Of a stretch of DNA of 64,000 nucleotides, positions 35,139-45,420 are shown in pieces (within the stretch, counting starts at the first letter, position 1; every line of letters begins with the position of its first letter). The notes under the pieces are model-generated. The model saw only the letters and a program-made list of their open reading frames with translations. It did no database searches and had not been told where the DNA came from. The translations under genes were made by a program, and so were the position numbers. Origin of the DNA: Trema orientale (taxonomy: Eukaryota; Streptophyta; Magnoliopsida; Rosales; Cannabaceae); contig JXTC01000061.1 in assembly GCA_002914845.1 (NCBI GenBank), positions 635,332 through 699,331 of the forward strand. The letters run 5' to 3'.

Positions 35139-36331
35139 ATGGTGAGCCTCTTATCTCTGAGTTGAATTTTAAGACTTTCCCACTTATTATTATTATTTTT
35201 ATTCTTATTATTCTTTGAGTTAATTTCATTGAACTATTTTTAATTTTTGGGCAGGTTGGTGTGGTTTCTATTCCCCAGTGGCTTGAATTTCTTTTAGGGG
35301 AGGAGAAGTTTTTCACTCCTTGCAATATCCATGAGTGTACTAAGAAAAATGAAAAGAACATCTTCTGTTTGGATTGTTGCACTAGCATATGTTCACATTG
35401 CCTGCCTTCTCACCATCTTCACTCCCTTTTACAGGTTCTTAATTCCTCAAATTTACGCAGCACTTTGTTTTTCATCTATAATGATAGTAAAACATAAACA
35501 ACCATATTTTTCTTTTCTTCAAATTTTGTGGTTTTTAACAGATAAGAAGGTATGTGTATCATGATGTTATACGCTTAAGTGATGCTCAGAAGTTAATTGA
35601 TTGTTCCTCTGTACAAGTAAGTAGCTCAAAAAACTTCTCTACACATTTACTCCAAAACTACTTCAACCAATACATATACTTGAGCTAATTATTGTGTATA
35701 AAATTGAATAGTCGTACACAATAAACAGTGCCAAAGTTGTGTTTTTGAACCAAAGGCCATTGTCTCGTCCATTTAGAGCTTCTGGAAACTTCTGCATCAA
35801 ATGTGACCGAAGCCTCCAAGACCCTTTTCTCTTCTGCTCTCTCTCCTGCAAGGTTTTGTTTTTTTCCTCTCACTACACAAAATTTCACCATCTGGGCTTC
35901 TCTCTTTTGGGCTTTTTCAGAGACTAATTGTTATAGACTAATTACAGGTCCATCACCTCATGGCCCTGAAAAATGGAACAAAGGAACAGAGAAAACTGGT
36001 CCACAGCTGTGGTTTTCTTAAGCTACCCAATAGAGCATATAGACAGAGCTTCCCGGAGCTTGAAGTTGACCGAATCCGAATGACCCCCGAGTCGGTACTT
36101 GACCCGCCCGTTTTACTATCCGGGTCAACCAGCAGTACCACTAGTTCAGGTGAAGGTGTTGTTAGTAGTGGAGAGAGTTGGAAGAGTGTAGTGCTTGTCA
36201 AGAAGAAGCGTAGCAGTGTTAATTATGGGCCTCGTGTTATGTACCGGCCGGCGAGGTGTTCGCCGGCGGTGGATGTTGCCGTCGGTGGGAACCGCCGGAA
36301 GGGTGTTCCTCAACGGTCACCTTTGTATTGA
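35139..36331 (+). CDS. PLATZ-family zinc-binding protein
   Basis: Five exons: 35139-35141, 35255-35434, 35542-35616, 35712-35852, 35948-36331, giving 260 codons plus stop. PLATZ proteins are plant-specific zinc-dependent DNA-binding proteins, often repressors at A/T-rich sites, that also affect RNA polymerase III transcription. Both zinc motifs are exact: C-x2-H-x11-C-x2-C-x4-C-x2-C then HHLH (exon 2), and CIKCDRSLQDPFLFCSLSC, that is C-x2-C-x10-C-x3-C (exon 4). Exon 3 gives IRRYVYHDVIRLSDAQ and exon 4 begins SYTINSAKVVFLNQRP, both conserved. Exon 1 would consist of the start codon alone (ATG followed by GTGAGC), since exon 2 has no ATG before the domain. The C-terminal 127 residues are Ser/Arg-rich and not conserved. 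Confidence 0.9.
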
Positions 36332-36339
36332 TTATGTTA

Positions 36340-39300
36340 ATGATAGTATATATTATTGACTGTCACTGTTGAGTATTGGGGAACATTTTTGGTGATAACA
36401 CTGTAATTAGTTTACTAGTTTGTTTGGAGTAATACAATGTAGAAGCATGGCCGTGGACATTTATTAGTGGCTTCTAATTTGGGTAGGGTGATAATCACTC
36501 TTATTCATACAGCTAGCCACCTAATTCAAGTGTCCAAATATTTCTGAAGCAAAGACTTTATTTGATTCTTTTGTGTAAACTTAAAAAAAGAAGTTTAAAA
36601 AGAAATTACTTTTAGCAGACACTTACAAAAGAATAAATAAAAATAGTGGTCGAAAAGGAATGAAAAAATTATTATAAAATGAATATGCATTTGTTTATTT
36701 TTCCGAACAGCAATTTTTTTTTAAAACATTTTATAGTAAGTGTTATTTTGGTATCGAATTAAAAATCTCAAGAAGCAGGTTTTCACCGCTATAAATAGTG
36801 TGAGCGTATGAGACGAAGATGATGATTCTCTTTATAATATTTAGTGAGACCCTGTACAAAATTCTCCTCATATATATATATAAGTTAAATATGTAATTAA
36901 CTAATTTAATAATAATTCAATAATTTCAACTTGAATTTTTTTAAGAAAAAAATCCTAATAATATAGTCATATACATAATATTGTTTAAGTTCTAAATACT
37001 TGAAATTATGTTGTCTTTTTGAATGAAGGATATGCTATATGGTTTTTAGTTTAAATATTTTATATTTTAGCTAGAATCTGCAATAAATGAACCAAATACA
37101 AAAAATTATGAACAAAGCACATAAACTTGTTAAGCAAATACAAATTAAAGTGATACTGGAAAATTCATGAACTACTATGAAAACTTCATGAACCAAACAG
37201 AATTGGATGTTACATGAACTTGTCTTTTAAAATCCATGAACTATATAGAAAAATTCATCTACTAAGCAGAATCAAATATACATGTATAGATTAACACATA
37301 AACATATTAATAAGTCCAAAGGACATAATAAGTCTACATAAGCACACATAGAAATAGATCACAATACGCACATGTTAACATAAAACACGTACAAATTAAT
37401 ATACTACAACATAAATTTATATACTAAATTGAAATAGTCTTGAATCACAAATAAGTCTTATGACCTTAAAAGCATTATAAATAACCTGAAATCTAGTTCA
37501 ACACAACATAATACTCACATATAGAAGATTTGTTAAGCACTTACCAAATGAACCATGTACCAAACCATGTATGGAACCTAGAATATGTGAACCATGTACC
37601 CTAAATGAAAAAACATAAGAGAGATAGTAATCTAAACAATTTGAACCCAAAGTAATAACTATGTACCCTAAAATATGTGAACTATGTATGAGTTTTTCTT
37701 ATAGTTACCAAAATAGCCAACAAAATTCAAGAATATTAATCATGAGGGCGTTTTGGTCACTTATCCACTTCTCCAATACAAAGTTATATGATTCAACTTA
37801 TAAAAAAATAAAAAATAAAAAAGCTTATTTGCTGAATCCTTGCATAAGAGCCACACAATAGTCAACTCTATAGAATGCATATAGATCAATAGTCAGTCAC
37901 TATAAACCTATGTGCCTATATTGATAGTAGTAGATAGTAATACTAACACTTTAATCTGACTTGTAAGTATACTCATAGTTTAAACGTATAGAGTTACGAA
38001 ATTCTACTCCTGATTATAAAAAATATGTCTATGAACAATAAACTTGTAACCAAATGAAAAGTAAATTATTTAATTAACACATTATTGCATAAGACAATTT
38101 TAAAATGTGTATTTTATGACTTTTTCTTTGGGTTCTTGAGTGAAGTGTGTCTAAGTTAGTCGTGTAATAATTTTTTACTAAAGATCAAAATACCATAACA
38201 TACATTTTGACGTATTTTATGATATGAACCATATACCAAATGACTTTAATGTATGAACTGAAGAGATTAAACACTCTAACTTGTACAACATCTCTTTTTG
38301 TCATTTTATCAAACACTTGATATGCATAAAATTTATAACAAACAGTTATGATCCATTTTCCCAAATTATAAATCCAAAAATACATGTACCATTACTTAAA
38401 TTTATAAGAATATAAACCATGAACTAGAAAATGAATATAAACTAATATAACATAATCAAACTCAAAATTGTAAGATTCGAGTTCATAATATCATTTGAGC
38501 CGGCTTATATACCGAATCTAAAAATATGTGTATCAAATTCATATACTTAAGAAAAATCCAAGAATTACGATGATGCATGTACACCAAAAGACATATATAC
38601 ACATATATATAGTTCATAATAATGGAGTAGAAATATTTACCTCTGCGATAATGAATCGGAGCTACCGTCAATGGAGTTTTCTTCTATGGAATGAATCTTA
38701 GCTTTTGCGTTTTAGAATAAACCCTAGTTTTCATCAATTGAAATTTCAGTTTGGATGAAGAGTATGTGAGAAAATTTTTGACGATCGGGAAAATTTTCAA
38801 GGAACGAGAGAAACTAGATGAGAAAGTGAGGACATGTTTGAGAAAATAAGGGAAATGTCGATCAAAAAGGGTTCTGATGAATGAGGGGTATTGTTAGTCT
38901 TTAATTTCTAACGGGCCTTTAATGGGTCATAAGCCTATAAAAACTGGGCAGTGGTCATGAATTGAAATTAGGCCGGAAATTTGGACGTACATCTTGTCCC
39001 CCCAATTTTCTTTGAGGAAAAAAAAAAGCATCACTTCAGCCGCACATAAGGTAAGGTAAATGGTGGAATCTGATATTACCTTTTCCCTTTTTAACCCTAG
39101 CTCTCTATCTAATTTAAAAGAACATTAAATGTTGTTAAACTAATTTCATGTTTTGCACATGACCGATTTCTGTTCAAAAAAATATTCATAATAAATAATC
39201 ATTACTTTAATAATTGTACATCATGTATAACTTAAAATAGTTCACTATGTAAATTGAAACTTTAAGGACCAAAGTAGTGCCACGCACTAGGTGACTAATA

Positions 39301-39470
39301 TTGTCATTAACCCTTAAAAAAAAGGTACACAATAATAATATTTAAAAAAAAAAATTATTATGATGAAGATCAATCATATCATCGACAAAATTAGAGAGCA
39401 CTATTAATAATCAAAGAAATTAATTATTATTAAGTACCTGCATCGCTTGTGGCCTAATTAACCCGCAAAC
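36340..39470. repeat. Intergenic, AT-rich repeat cluster, possible MULE arm
   Basis: No gene. 37080-38640 is made of many short, loosely repeated words (ATGAACCATGTACC, ATGTGAACTATGTA, TTCATGAACTA) of the kind seen in long ends of some plant MULEs. 38640-38990 is less AT-rich and leads to GGACGTACATCTTGTCCCCC, which could be an element end. I found no matching opposite end or target duplication. Small open frames here are not credible genes. Confidence 0.3.
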
Positions 39471-39707
39471 GCGCGATACGTGGAATATAAAAAATACGAC
39501 AAAAAGGATCCCAAAGAGAAATGAAAATACAACATAAAGAAAGAATCCGAGAGCTAGCCCAAACAACCAACAATATTAGGATATGATGAGATTAAAACAT
39601 ATGGAAATGAAGGGAAAAGAAAATTAAAAAACTAAAGCCACAGAAAGAGTAGTAGTGTTGATACGATCACGATCATGATGATAGTGCAGACTTGACTAAT
39701 GGATCTC

Positions 39708-40220
39708 TTACTCACTAGAACATATGAAGCCAGAGGGAAGGCCCTTATAATAATTCCCACAGTTGCCGAAAATGCTGTTTACTGTTTCGGTGAGATCAAG
39801 GTCGTCTAATAGTGTAGCATCAAGAAGACCAGCGAGGCTGCTAAGTAAGTCTTTAAGAGTGGCGCAAAGGCAGGTGGGAACTTGAATAGGCAGACCGCTG
39901 ATGAGTTTGCAGCAATATTCCTCATTGTGGCCGCCTGGGGTCAAACCACCAAGAAGCTGTGCCAACAAGCCGCCGTTGCTGCCCAACAAGTTCAACAAGT
40001 TGGTTTCATCCAACAAGTTCAATATGTTCAACAGGTCAGTACCCTCCAACAACTCAAGTTTACACGCTATGAGCTTAGCAATGATGTTAGTAGTAGGACA
40101 CTGCAGGCCGTGGGAGTAGTAGTTATTGGAGTACTGCACGGGGTGGGAGCTAACCATGGTGAAGAAGACTAAGTTGAGGGAGAGGAGGAGGGCAATGCAG
40201 ACTTGAACCTTAGAAGACAT
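39708..40220 (-). CDS. Secreted eight-cysteine (hydrophobic seed protein-like) protein, copy 1
   Basis: Single-exon gene, 170 codons. Residues 1-25 are a signal peptide ending VSS before HPVQY. The mature part has the eight-cysteine pattern of the Hydrophob_seed / lipid-transfer superfamily: Cys41, 53, 103-104, 117, 119, 154, 167 (C-x11-C-x49-CC-x12-C-x-C-x34-C-x12-C). This is the fold of small, disulphide-bonded, apoplastic proteins such as hydrophobic seed protein, DC2.15 and other proline-rich hybrids. There is no proline-rich linker. The Cys2-CC and Cys6-Cys7 spacings are longer than usual, filled by Leu/Asn-rich repeats (LLNILNLLDETNLLNLLG). Start: ATG after an A-run, TATA box at 40336-40343. 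Copy 2 at 57682-58194 differs only at residue 2 (Ser here, Ala there). Lipid binding is possible but unproven. Confidence 0.85.
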   Translation of the reverse strand: MSSKVQVCIALLLSLNLVFFTMVSSHPVQYSNNYYSHGLQCPTTNIIAKLIACKLELLEGTDLLNILNLLDETNLLNLLGSNGGLLAQLLGGLTPGGHNEEYCCKLISGLPIQVPTCLCATLKDLLSSLAGLLDATLLDDLDLTETVNSIFGNCGNYYKGLPSGFICSSE

Positions 40221-40335
40221 TTTTTTTTTTCCTTAAAATAAATAAGACTAATTAAGGGCTCAATATATAGTGCTTTTGGCTAGCTTGCTAGAGAGAATTA
40301 TTCGATGTGATGGAAATGTTTGAAGTTGGCTTGTG

Positions 40336-40421
40336 CTTTTATAGATACAACTCAAGGCTTATTAAGATAGGTAAGTTTTTGAATTAATGTATTAACAATT
40401 CAAGAAAGTGGCTTGTGCATG
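40336..40421 (-). promoter_or_regulatory. TATA box and RY motif, copy 1
   Basis: TATAAAAG at 40336-40343 on the minus strand lies about 120 bp before the start codon. A CATGCA RY motif lies at 40416-40421 and a second at 40610-40615. RY motifs are bound by B3 factors (ABI3, FUS3, LEC2) in seed genes. Seed expression is an inference. Confidence 0.5.
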
Positions 40422-41327
40422 CCAAGGAAATGACATAATATCATGATCAGGGACTGAGAATTTTAATGGAACTCTCAATCCTATGATAATTTAAGGCCCT
40501 GGACAGCTATTTAGCTGTTAATTATAGTGCTCGCTTGATTTGTTTGCTGATTCTCTAGCCTAGCTAGTTTTAATTAATTAGTAATATTACGCTTTCTCTA
40601 AACTCTAAATGCATGGTCGTGTATATGTTTTAATACAAGGAGTCCTATCATGATCGTGGCCTCCAATTACTAGCTACCTACATGTCCCAAAAAATCTCCT
40701 GACCATTTCAATCGCCCTATTAATTCATTAGTTTATGTATATACATATGTAATTACTAGTATATTAATGCACGTTTTGTCTTTAATTCTAAATTATTCCT
40801 CTGTCCAGCTTTCATAGGAGTACAACAGATCCATTACTATGACAGGAAGATAACATTTTACTATGTTTGAGTTTGATTATTTTCACATATAAAATAAATG
40901 GGCAATCATAAGTTTTGCACAGTTCATTTTTTTTTTTTTTTTTTTTTGGAATGAATACTTTTCCAAAAGAGGGATTTATTAAAAGAGTGTAAGAAATATA
41001 CAAGAAACAAAACGAGAAGTGAACAATTACAGATACGTCCATTTGAGAGAAAACATATACATTATCTCTCAACCAATGGAGAAAATGATTGAGGCTCCTG
41101 AAAATCACAATAATTCTGTAGGAAGTTTCACCTAGCTGTCAATTCTTCTTTGAGATTCATGATGCCTAAATAATATTTTCTACTAGCACTACCAGGAAAA
41201 AAAAAAACAAACAAACAAACAAATTTTTAGTTACAATACAATTTCTGACTAAACAGTAAAATCTTTGTAACTAAAAGAATTTCATTATTATTTTGTTGGG
41301 ACTAAAAGTTCTATAACTAAAAGTTCT

Positions 41328-42599
41328 TGTTGATAATTGGTGACAAATAATTTGGCTAAATTAGTTGAGATGTTATAACAGCAGGTTAGTTTAGAGTTAG
41401 TTAAGACCGCAGTTTTATTACTCTAATTAATCATAATGATGTGTCAATAACTCTCTGATTTTAGGCTCTAAAATGTGAGGCTCTTTCAGTTTAAATAAGT
41501 AGCATTGCTTTGTTGTTGCTACGAGTTGGTTACGAGTTAAAAATAATAGAGGTGTTGAGAGCTAGAGCTATTATTGCGCTGTTGTAGTAATGTTGGTGAT
41601 ACTCTGTTTCATGTTACAACATCGACTTTGTATTTTGAACTAAGAGATTCTGAGAGTTTTACTGAGAGACTTGCATGGTTGTGGCTAGATGTGGCAAAAC
41701 GGGCGGGCCGGGCGACTTCAGAGGGAAAACGGGCTGGGCAAGCCCGGGATTTTAAAATTTGAGTCTGGCCCGGCCTGTAGGCTCGCCCAGGCTCCTAGGC
41801 GGGCCGGGCTGGATCGGGCCCAGAATGGGCCAAAACGGGCCGGCCCGTATCGGCCCGTTCTTAGCCCAAATTAAAAAAATAAGATTATTAACTGTATAAT
41901 TAGTTAAAAATATTAGAAATTTGAATAATTGATTGTATATTAAAAATATTAGTTGTATATATATTTTTTTCTATTGATAAAATTTTTTAAATAATTAAAT
42001 AAGCTAAAAGTATATAAGATGAATAGTTGATAAAAAAAAGTTTAAAACAAAAATCTTAAGAAAATTATTTAGAATTAGATTGACATTTGAAAGTGTGAAA
42101 AAAAAATGAGGGAATGTGTATTTATAAGTATTGGAAAAAATTTTATATTTAAATTTATTTAAAAACTTTTTAAAAAAATTTTAAAAAAAATTATTTTTAG
42201 CGGGTCGGGCCAGGCCGGCCCGTGCAGGCTAGGTTGGCAGGCCAGGCGGGGCCAGCGGGCCTAAATATCTGGGCCCAGCCCAGCCCTATCCCTAGGGCTG
42301 GGTCAGCCCGCGGCTCGTTATAATGCGGACTGGGCCGGACTAGCCCACGGGCCGCGGGCCGGCCCGTTTTGCCACCCATGGTTGTGGCTTGTAGATTGAA
42401 TCTTGCTATATAATCTGAGAGAGTAGAGGGTGTAGTCTTCTTAGTTGATAGTGGATTCGACCAAAGATCTTATATCTACCTTGGATGTACAATTTTCACA
42501 TTAAAAATTAGAATTAAGTATCTCGTGTGTTGTTTTCTCTTATGCTATGTTTTTCTGCGTGTTTTTGATCGATTGATTGGTCTGGTTGTTTTATCACCA
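41328..42599 (+). mobile_element. LTR-like fossil segment inside the CACTA element
   Basis: Begins TGTTGATAATTGG and ends near a CACCA, with internal sequence typical of Ty1/copia LTRs (a GGATTCGACC-type phrase, T-rich end). It has no internal coding region and is itself split by the MITE at 41685-42379. It looks like an old solo LTR. A related 3' part recurs in the tandem copy at 43336-43560. The right arm keeps only the first ~287 bp of it (56288-56574). Boundaries are approximate. Confidence 0.4.
41685..42379. mobile_element. GC-ended hAT-type MITE with 8-bp target duplication
   Basis: The ends are inverted copies: GTGGCAAAACGGGC on the left, GCCCGTTTTGCCACCC on the right, with GGGCCGGGC-rich arms around an AT-rich centre. 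GGTTGTGG flanks both sides (41677-41684 and 42380-42387), an 8-bp duplication as expected for hAT elements. A second, shorter copy with more degraded ends lies at about 42705-43335. Confidence 0.75.
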
Positions 42600-43650
42600 G
42601 TTTTAGTCTTAAAAAGTTCAATTTAATGTGACTATTTAATTTCATTAACGTAAATAAAAAATTGTAACTAAAATTATACATTAATGAAAACTATTGACTA
42701 AAATGTGAAATGGGCGGGCTGGCCCGGACCGCCCCACCCAAATCGGACTTGAGAGGAAAAATGGGTCGAGCCAGCCCAGAATTTTAAAAATTGAGGCGGG
42801 CCTACAGGCCGGGCCGGGTCCCGAACGGGCCAAAAGGGGCCGATCCGTTCTTGGCCCAAATTAAAAAAAAATTAAAGGAATAAGATTATCAATTGTATAA
42901 TTAGTTAAAAATATTAAAAATTTAAATAATTAATTGTATAGTAAAAATATTAGTTGTATATGTTTTTTTTCTATTGATAAAATTTTTTAAATAATTAAAT
43001 AAGTTAAAAGTATATAAGTTGAATAGTTGATAAAAACAAGTTTAAAACAAAAATCTTAGGAAAATTATTTAGAATTAGATTTAAATTTGAAAGTAGGAAA
43101 GAAAAAAGTGAGAGAATGAGTATTTATAAGTATTGGAAAAAATTTTATATTTAAATTTATTTAAAAACTTTTAAAAAAATTATTTTTAGCTGGACGGGCC
43201 GGGTCAGCGGGCCTAAATATCTAGGCCCAGCCCGGCCCTACCCTAGGGTCGGGATGGCCCGCAGCCCGTTCTAATGCGGGCTACAATGACGGGCCGCGGG
43301 CTGGTCCGTTTGGCCCGGCCCATTTTGCTACCCACGGTTGTGACTTGTAGATTGAATCTTGCTATATAATCTGAGAGAGTAGAGGGTGTATTCTTCTTAG
43401 TTGGTAGTGGATTCGACCAGAGACCTTATCTCTGCCTTGGATGTACAGTTTTCACACTAAAAACTGGAACTAAGTATCTCATGTATTGCTTTCTCTTATG
43501 CTATGTTTTTCTGCGCGTTTTTGATCGATTGATTAGTCTGGTTGTTTTACCACCAGTTTTAGTCACAAAAAATTCAACTTGATGTGACTATTTAATTTCA
43601 TTATTGTAAATAAAAAATTATGACTAAAAATATACATTAATGAAAACTAC
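41691..43650. repeat. Tandem duplication of about 1 kb inside the CACTA element
   Basis: Unit 1 (about 41691-42704) and unit 2 (about 42705-43650) each contain the GC-ended MITE followed by CTTGTAGATTGAATCTTGC and the same downstream sequence. Marker words are offset by 956 bases after the MITE and 1,014 before it, so the MITE copies differ in length by about 58 bp. Many substitutions separate the units. Confidence 0.75.
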
Positions 43651-44109
43651 TGACTAATAGTTACAAAAAAAAGCTTTAGTTGTAACTAAATGTTACTTTC
43701 ACTCGCAAAAAAAATTAAGTTACTGCTAAAAGGCTGTCATTAAATGGTGACAAACTTTCTTTTGTTTTTTTGTTCTGGTAGTGAAGACATGTTTATTATT
43801 ACTAATCGAACAAAATTAAAACACACACCTGAAACAACTTAATCTTATTTCAAATAAGAAAATAGGAACAACAGAACTTCAGTAGCGTTTTAATGGAATG
43901 CCGCAGAGTCTTGTTTTAGAACTTTTTAATAGCTCCAAATGAAAACAATATTGTGTTAGCATTATATATTTGTACATGTCATATATTTAATATGCTTATA
44001 AAGACGAATATTAAAGCACTCCTTATTTAATAAATTTAACTATTTGCAGCAGGCATCAATGCATGGACAGGGAAGCATAATGCATAGTCCCAATTACCGT
44101 ATTCCAGAG

Positions 44110-44296
44110 CCATTTCGAGATCATGTCTATGTCAGGACTCTGCACTCTCATATCAATTAACATTGAAGATACCATCTGGGACAGGGACAATGCTATTAGT
44201 CCACTAGATGCCCTTAATCTCGCCAGTACGTTAAACCAACTATGAGGAGAGTGTGCAACAAACCGCGTCCCCGCCGGCTTCATATGTACTCAGTAA
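44110..44296 (+). pseudogene. Decayed relative of the eight-cysteine protein gene
   Basis: The last codons read ECATNRVPAGFICTQ then stop, matching the C-terminal NCGNYYKGLPSGFIC of the intact copies and the VPxGFxC end of the family. A CLC motif (44124-44132) sits upstream in another frame, and an in-frame TGA separates the last cysteine segment from upstream codons. Similarity to the 3' untranslated region of the intact genes continues to about 44510 (CTCATCATAT, GTTGTA, AATGAG blocks). It is a frameshifted C-terminal remnant, clearly older than the two near-identical copies. Confidence 0.6.
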
Positions 44297-44599
44297 GGAC
44301 AATCGAGTCATCTGCACCTGCACTATATGATCACGATATCATCATGAACATGATCAGATCAGTATTATTACTCTTTCTTTCCGTTGTTATCTCATCATAT
44401 CATGTTGGGTTTCTTTTCTTTTCCGTGTTGTACTTTCATATTGCTCTGCTGAGATTCTCTCTGCATGTGTGTTGTATTTTTCATATTAATAATGAGTAAT
44501 ATTTCGAAAATATACTTTACTCTGTAGAACTTTAGCTATCAAAGAAATTTACTTGGAAAATTTACTAACAATCCCTTTAATCCTTCCTAATAAGCAAAG

Positions 44600-45000
44600 C
44601 ATATGCCTCCAGCCCCTCAAAAAGCTATCAAAAGCAAAGCATGTTTAAGTAGATTAATAAAATGTTAATCCGTATTCTGAAATTCAAAACGAAAAGGAAA
44701 GTAAATTATTCAACTTACAGTTGTGAAGCTAAGTTCACAAACAACACATAGATACTGACATTGCAAATCGAAAAGTTAGGGAGCCGAAAAATTGTAACTT
44801 AGAAAGCATTTGACTTAACAGAACAAGCAAAAGCCCTCTTTACTCTCCAACATGTTTTTCCGATAGTCTACAATGATCATATGTTAACACAATTGCAAAG
44901 GAGCTAAATGCAAATCTAAGCCAATCTTCTCCTCCCAAAATTCATTTGCTCAAACATCTAGTATCCTTGCTTAAGCATCTGGTATCCTACTTTTCGCACT
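44600..45000 (-). pseudogene. Decayed partial copy of the PPR gene
   Basis: 44601-44635 matches the 5' edge of the last PPR exon at 47941-47970 (CCAGCCCCTCAAAAAGCTAT), and 44690-44965 matches the intron and penultimate exon at 48020-48300 (CAACATGTT.TTCCGATAGT, AAATGCAAATCTA.GCCAAT). Intron sequence is retained, so this is a DNA-level duplication, not a retrocopy. The exon carries several stops and frame changes and the upstream part is deleted. Confidence 0.75.
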
Positions 45001-45129
45001 TTAGAATCATGTTGTACTTGTGTCGTGTGTGCTGTGCTGGCCCATAATGTCTAAAAACATGAAATAAATTAATTGTACGCTACTTTTTTTTTCCTCATTA
45101 ATTAAATCCACCACCATACCACTTTTTAA

Positions 45130-45420
45130 AGTGATTTTTTGACGAATTCTTGACGATCTTGACAAATTCTTGACATTGCTAGCGATCCTGACGGATTCTT
45201 AATGAATTTTTGATGGATTTTTTACAATCTTGATAGATTCTTGACATCAGCGGCGATCTTGAAGTGTTCTTGATGAATTCTTAATGGATTCTTAACAATC
45301 TTGATGGATTCTTAACAGATTTTTGATAGATTCTTAACATTGGTGGTGATCTTGACGGATTTTTAACGTATTCTTGACGCATTCTTAATGAATTCTTGAC
45401 AGATTCTTGACTAATTCTGT
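45130..45420. repeat. Minisatellite of about 12-bp units with higher-order structure
   Basis: About 290 bp built from imperfect units of 11-13 bases with consensus GATTCTTGACGG (variants GAATTCTTGACG, GATTCTTAACAA). A longer motif (TTCTTGACAT followed by a G-rich GCGGCGATCTTGA-type word) recurs three times at roughly 75-90 base spacing. No stable open frame. Confidence 0.75.

Larger units (their letters stand above)
39475..41614. repeat. Left arm of a 2,140-bp inverted duplication
   Basis: Pairs with 56288-58427 in reverse orientation. Coordinates of matching bases always sum to 97902, so there is no net indel anywhere, including an 11-base and a 21-base homopolymer. From 39475 to about 41342 I see only one difference (codon 2 of the gene). 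From there to 41614 the arms differ at about 27 of 275 positions. The arm contains the eight-cysteine protein gene, its promoter and the end of a CACTA element. Confidence 0.92.
41187..43783. mobile_element. Non-autonomous CACTA element with nested insertions
   Basis: Starts CACTACCAGGAAAA and ends TTCTGGTAGTG, the inverted termini of En/Spm (CACTA) elements. Subterminal GTAACTAAAA / TTTTAGTTAC words recur in both orientations at both ends, as in that superfamily. The flanking trinucleotides (TAG left, AAG right) do not match exactly, so a 3-bp duplication is not clear. No transposase is visible. Inside lie an LTR-like fossil segment, a GC-rich hAT-type MITE, and a tandem duplication of that MITE plus its flank. 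The left end is shared with the other inverted arm; the body is not. Confidence 0.72.

Noticed and set aside
37030-38990. CRISPR-like or satellite array
   Set aside because: The repeated words are irregular in spacing and sequence; this is a plant intergenic region and fits decayed transposon sequence better.
39882-40172. 96-codon plus-strand frame (and its twin at 57730-58020)
   Set aside because: Antisense shadow of the eight-cysteine gene; the Gln/Val repeats are the reverse of Leu/Asn codons.
40812-41108. 98-codon frame repeated at 56794-57090
   Set aside because: Its conservation is only because it lies in the near-identical inverted arms. It includes the encoded 21-base homopolymer and has no protein family features.
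41574-42379. Short Arg/Gly/Pro-rich frames
   Set aside because: They read through the GC-rich ends of the MITE and are not genes.
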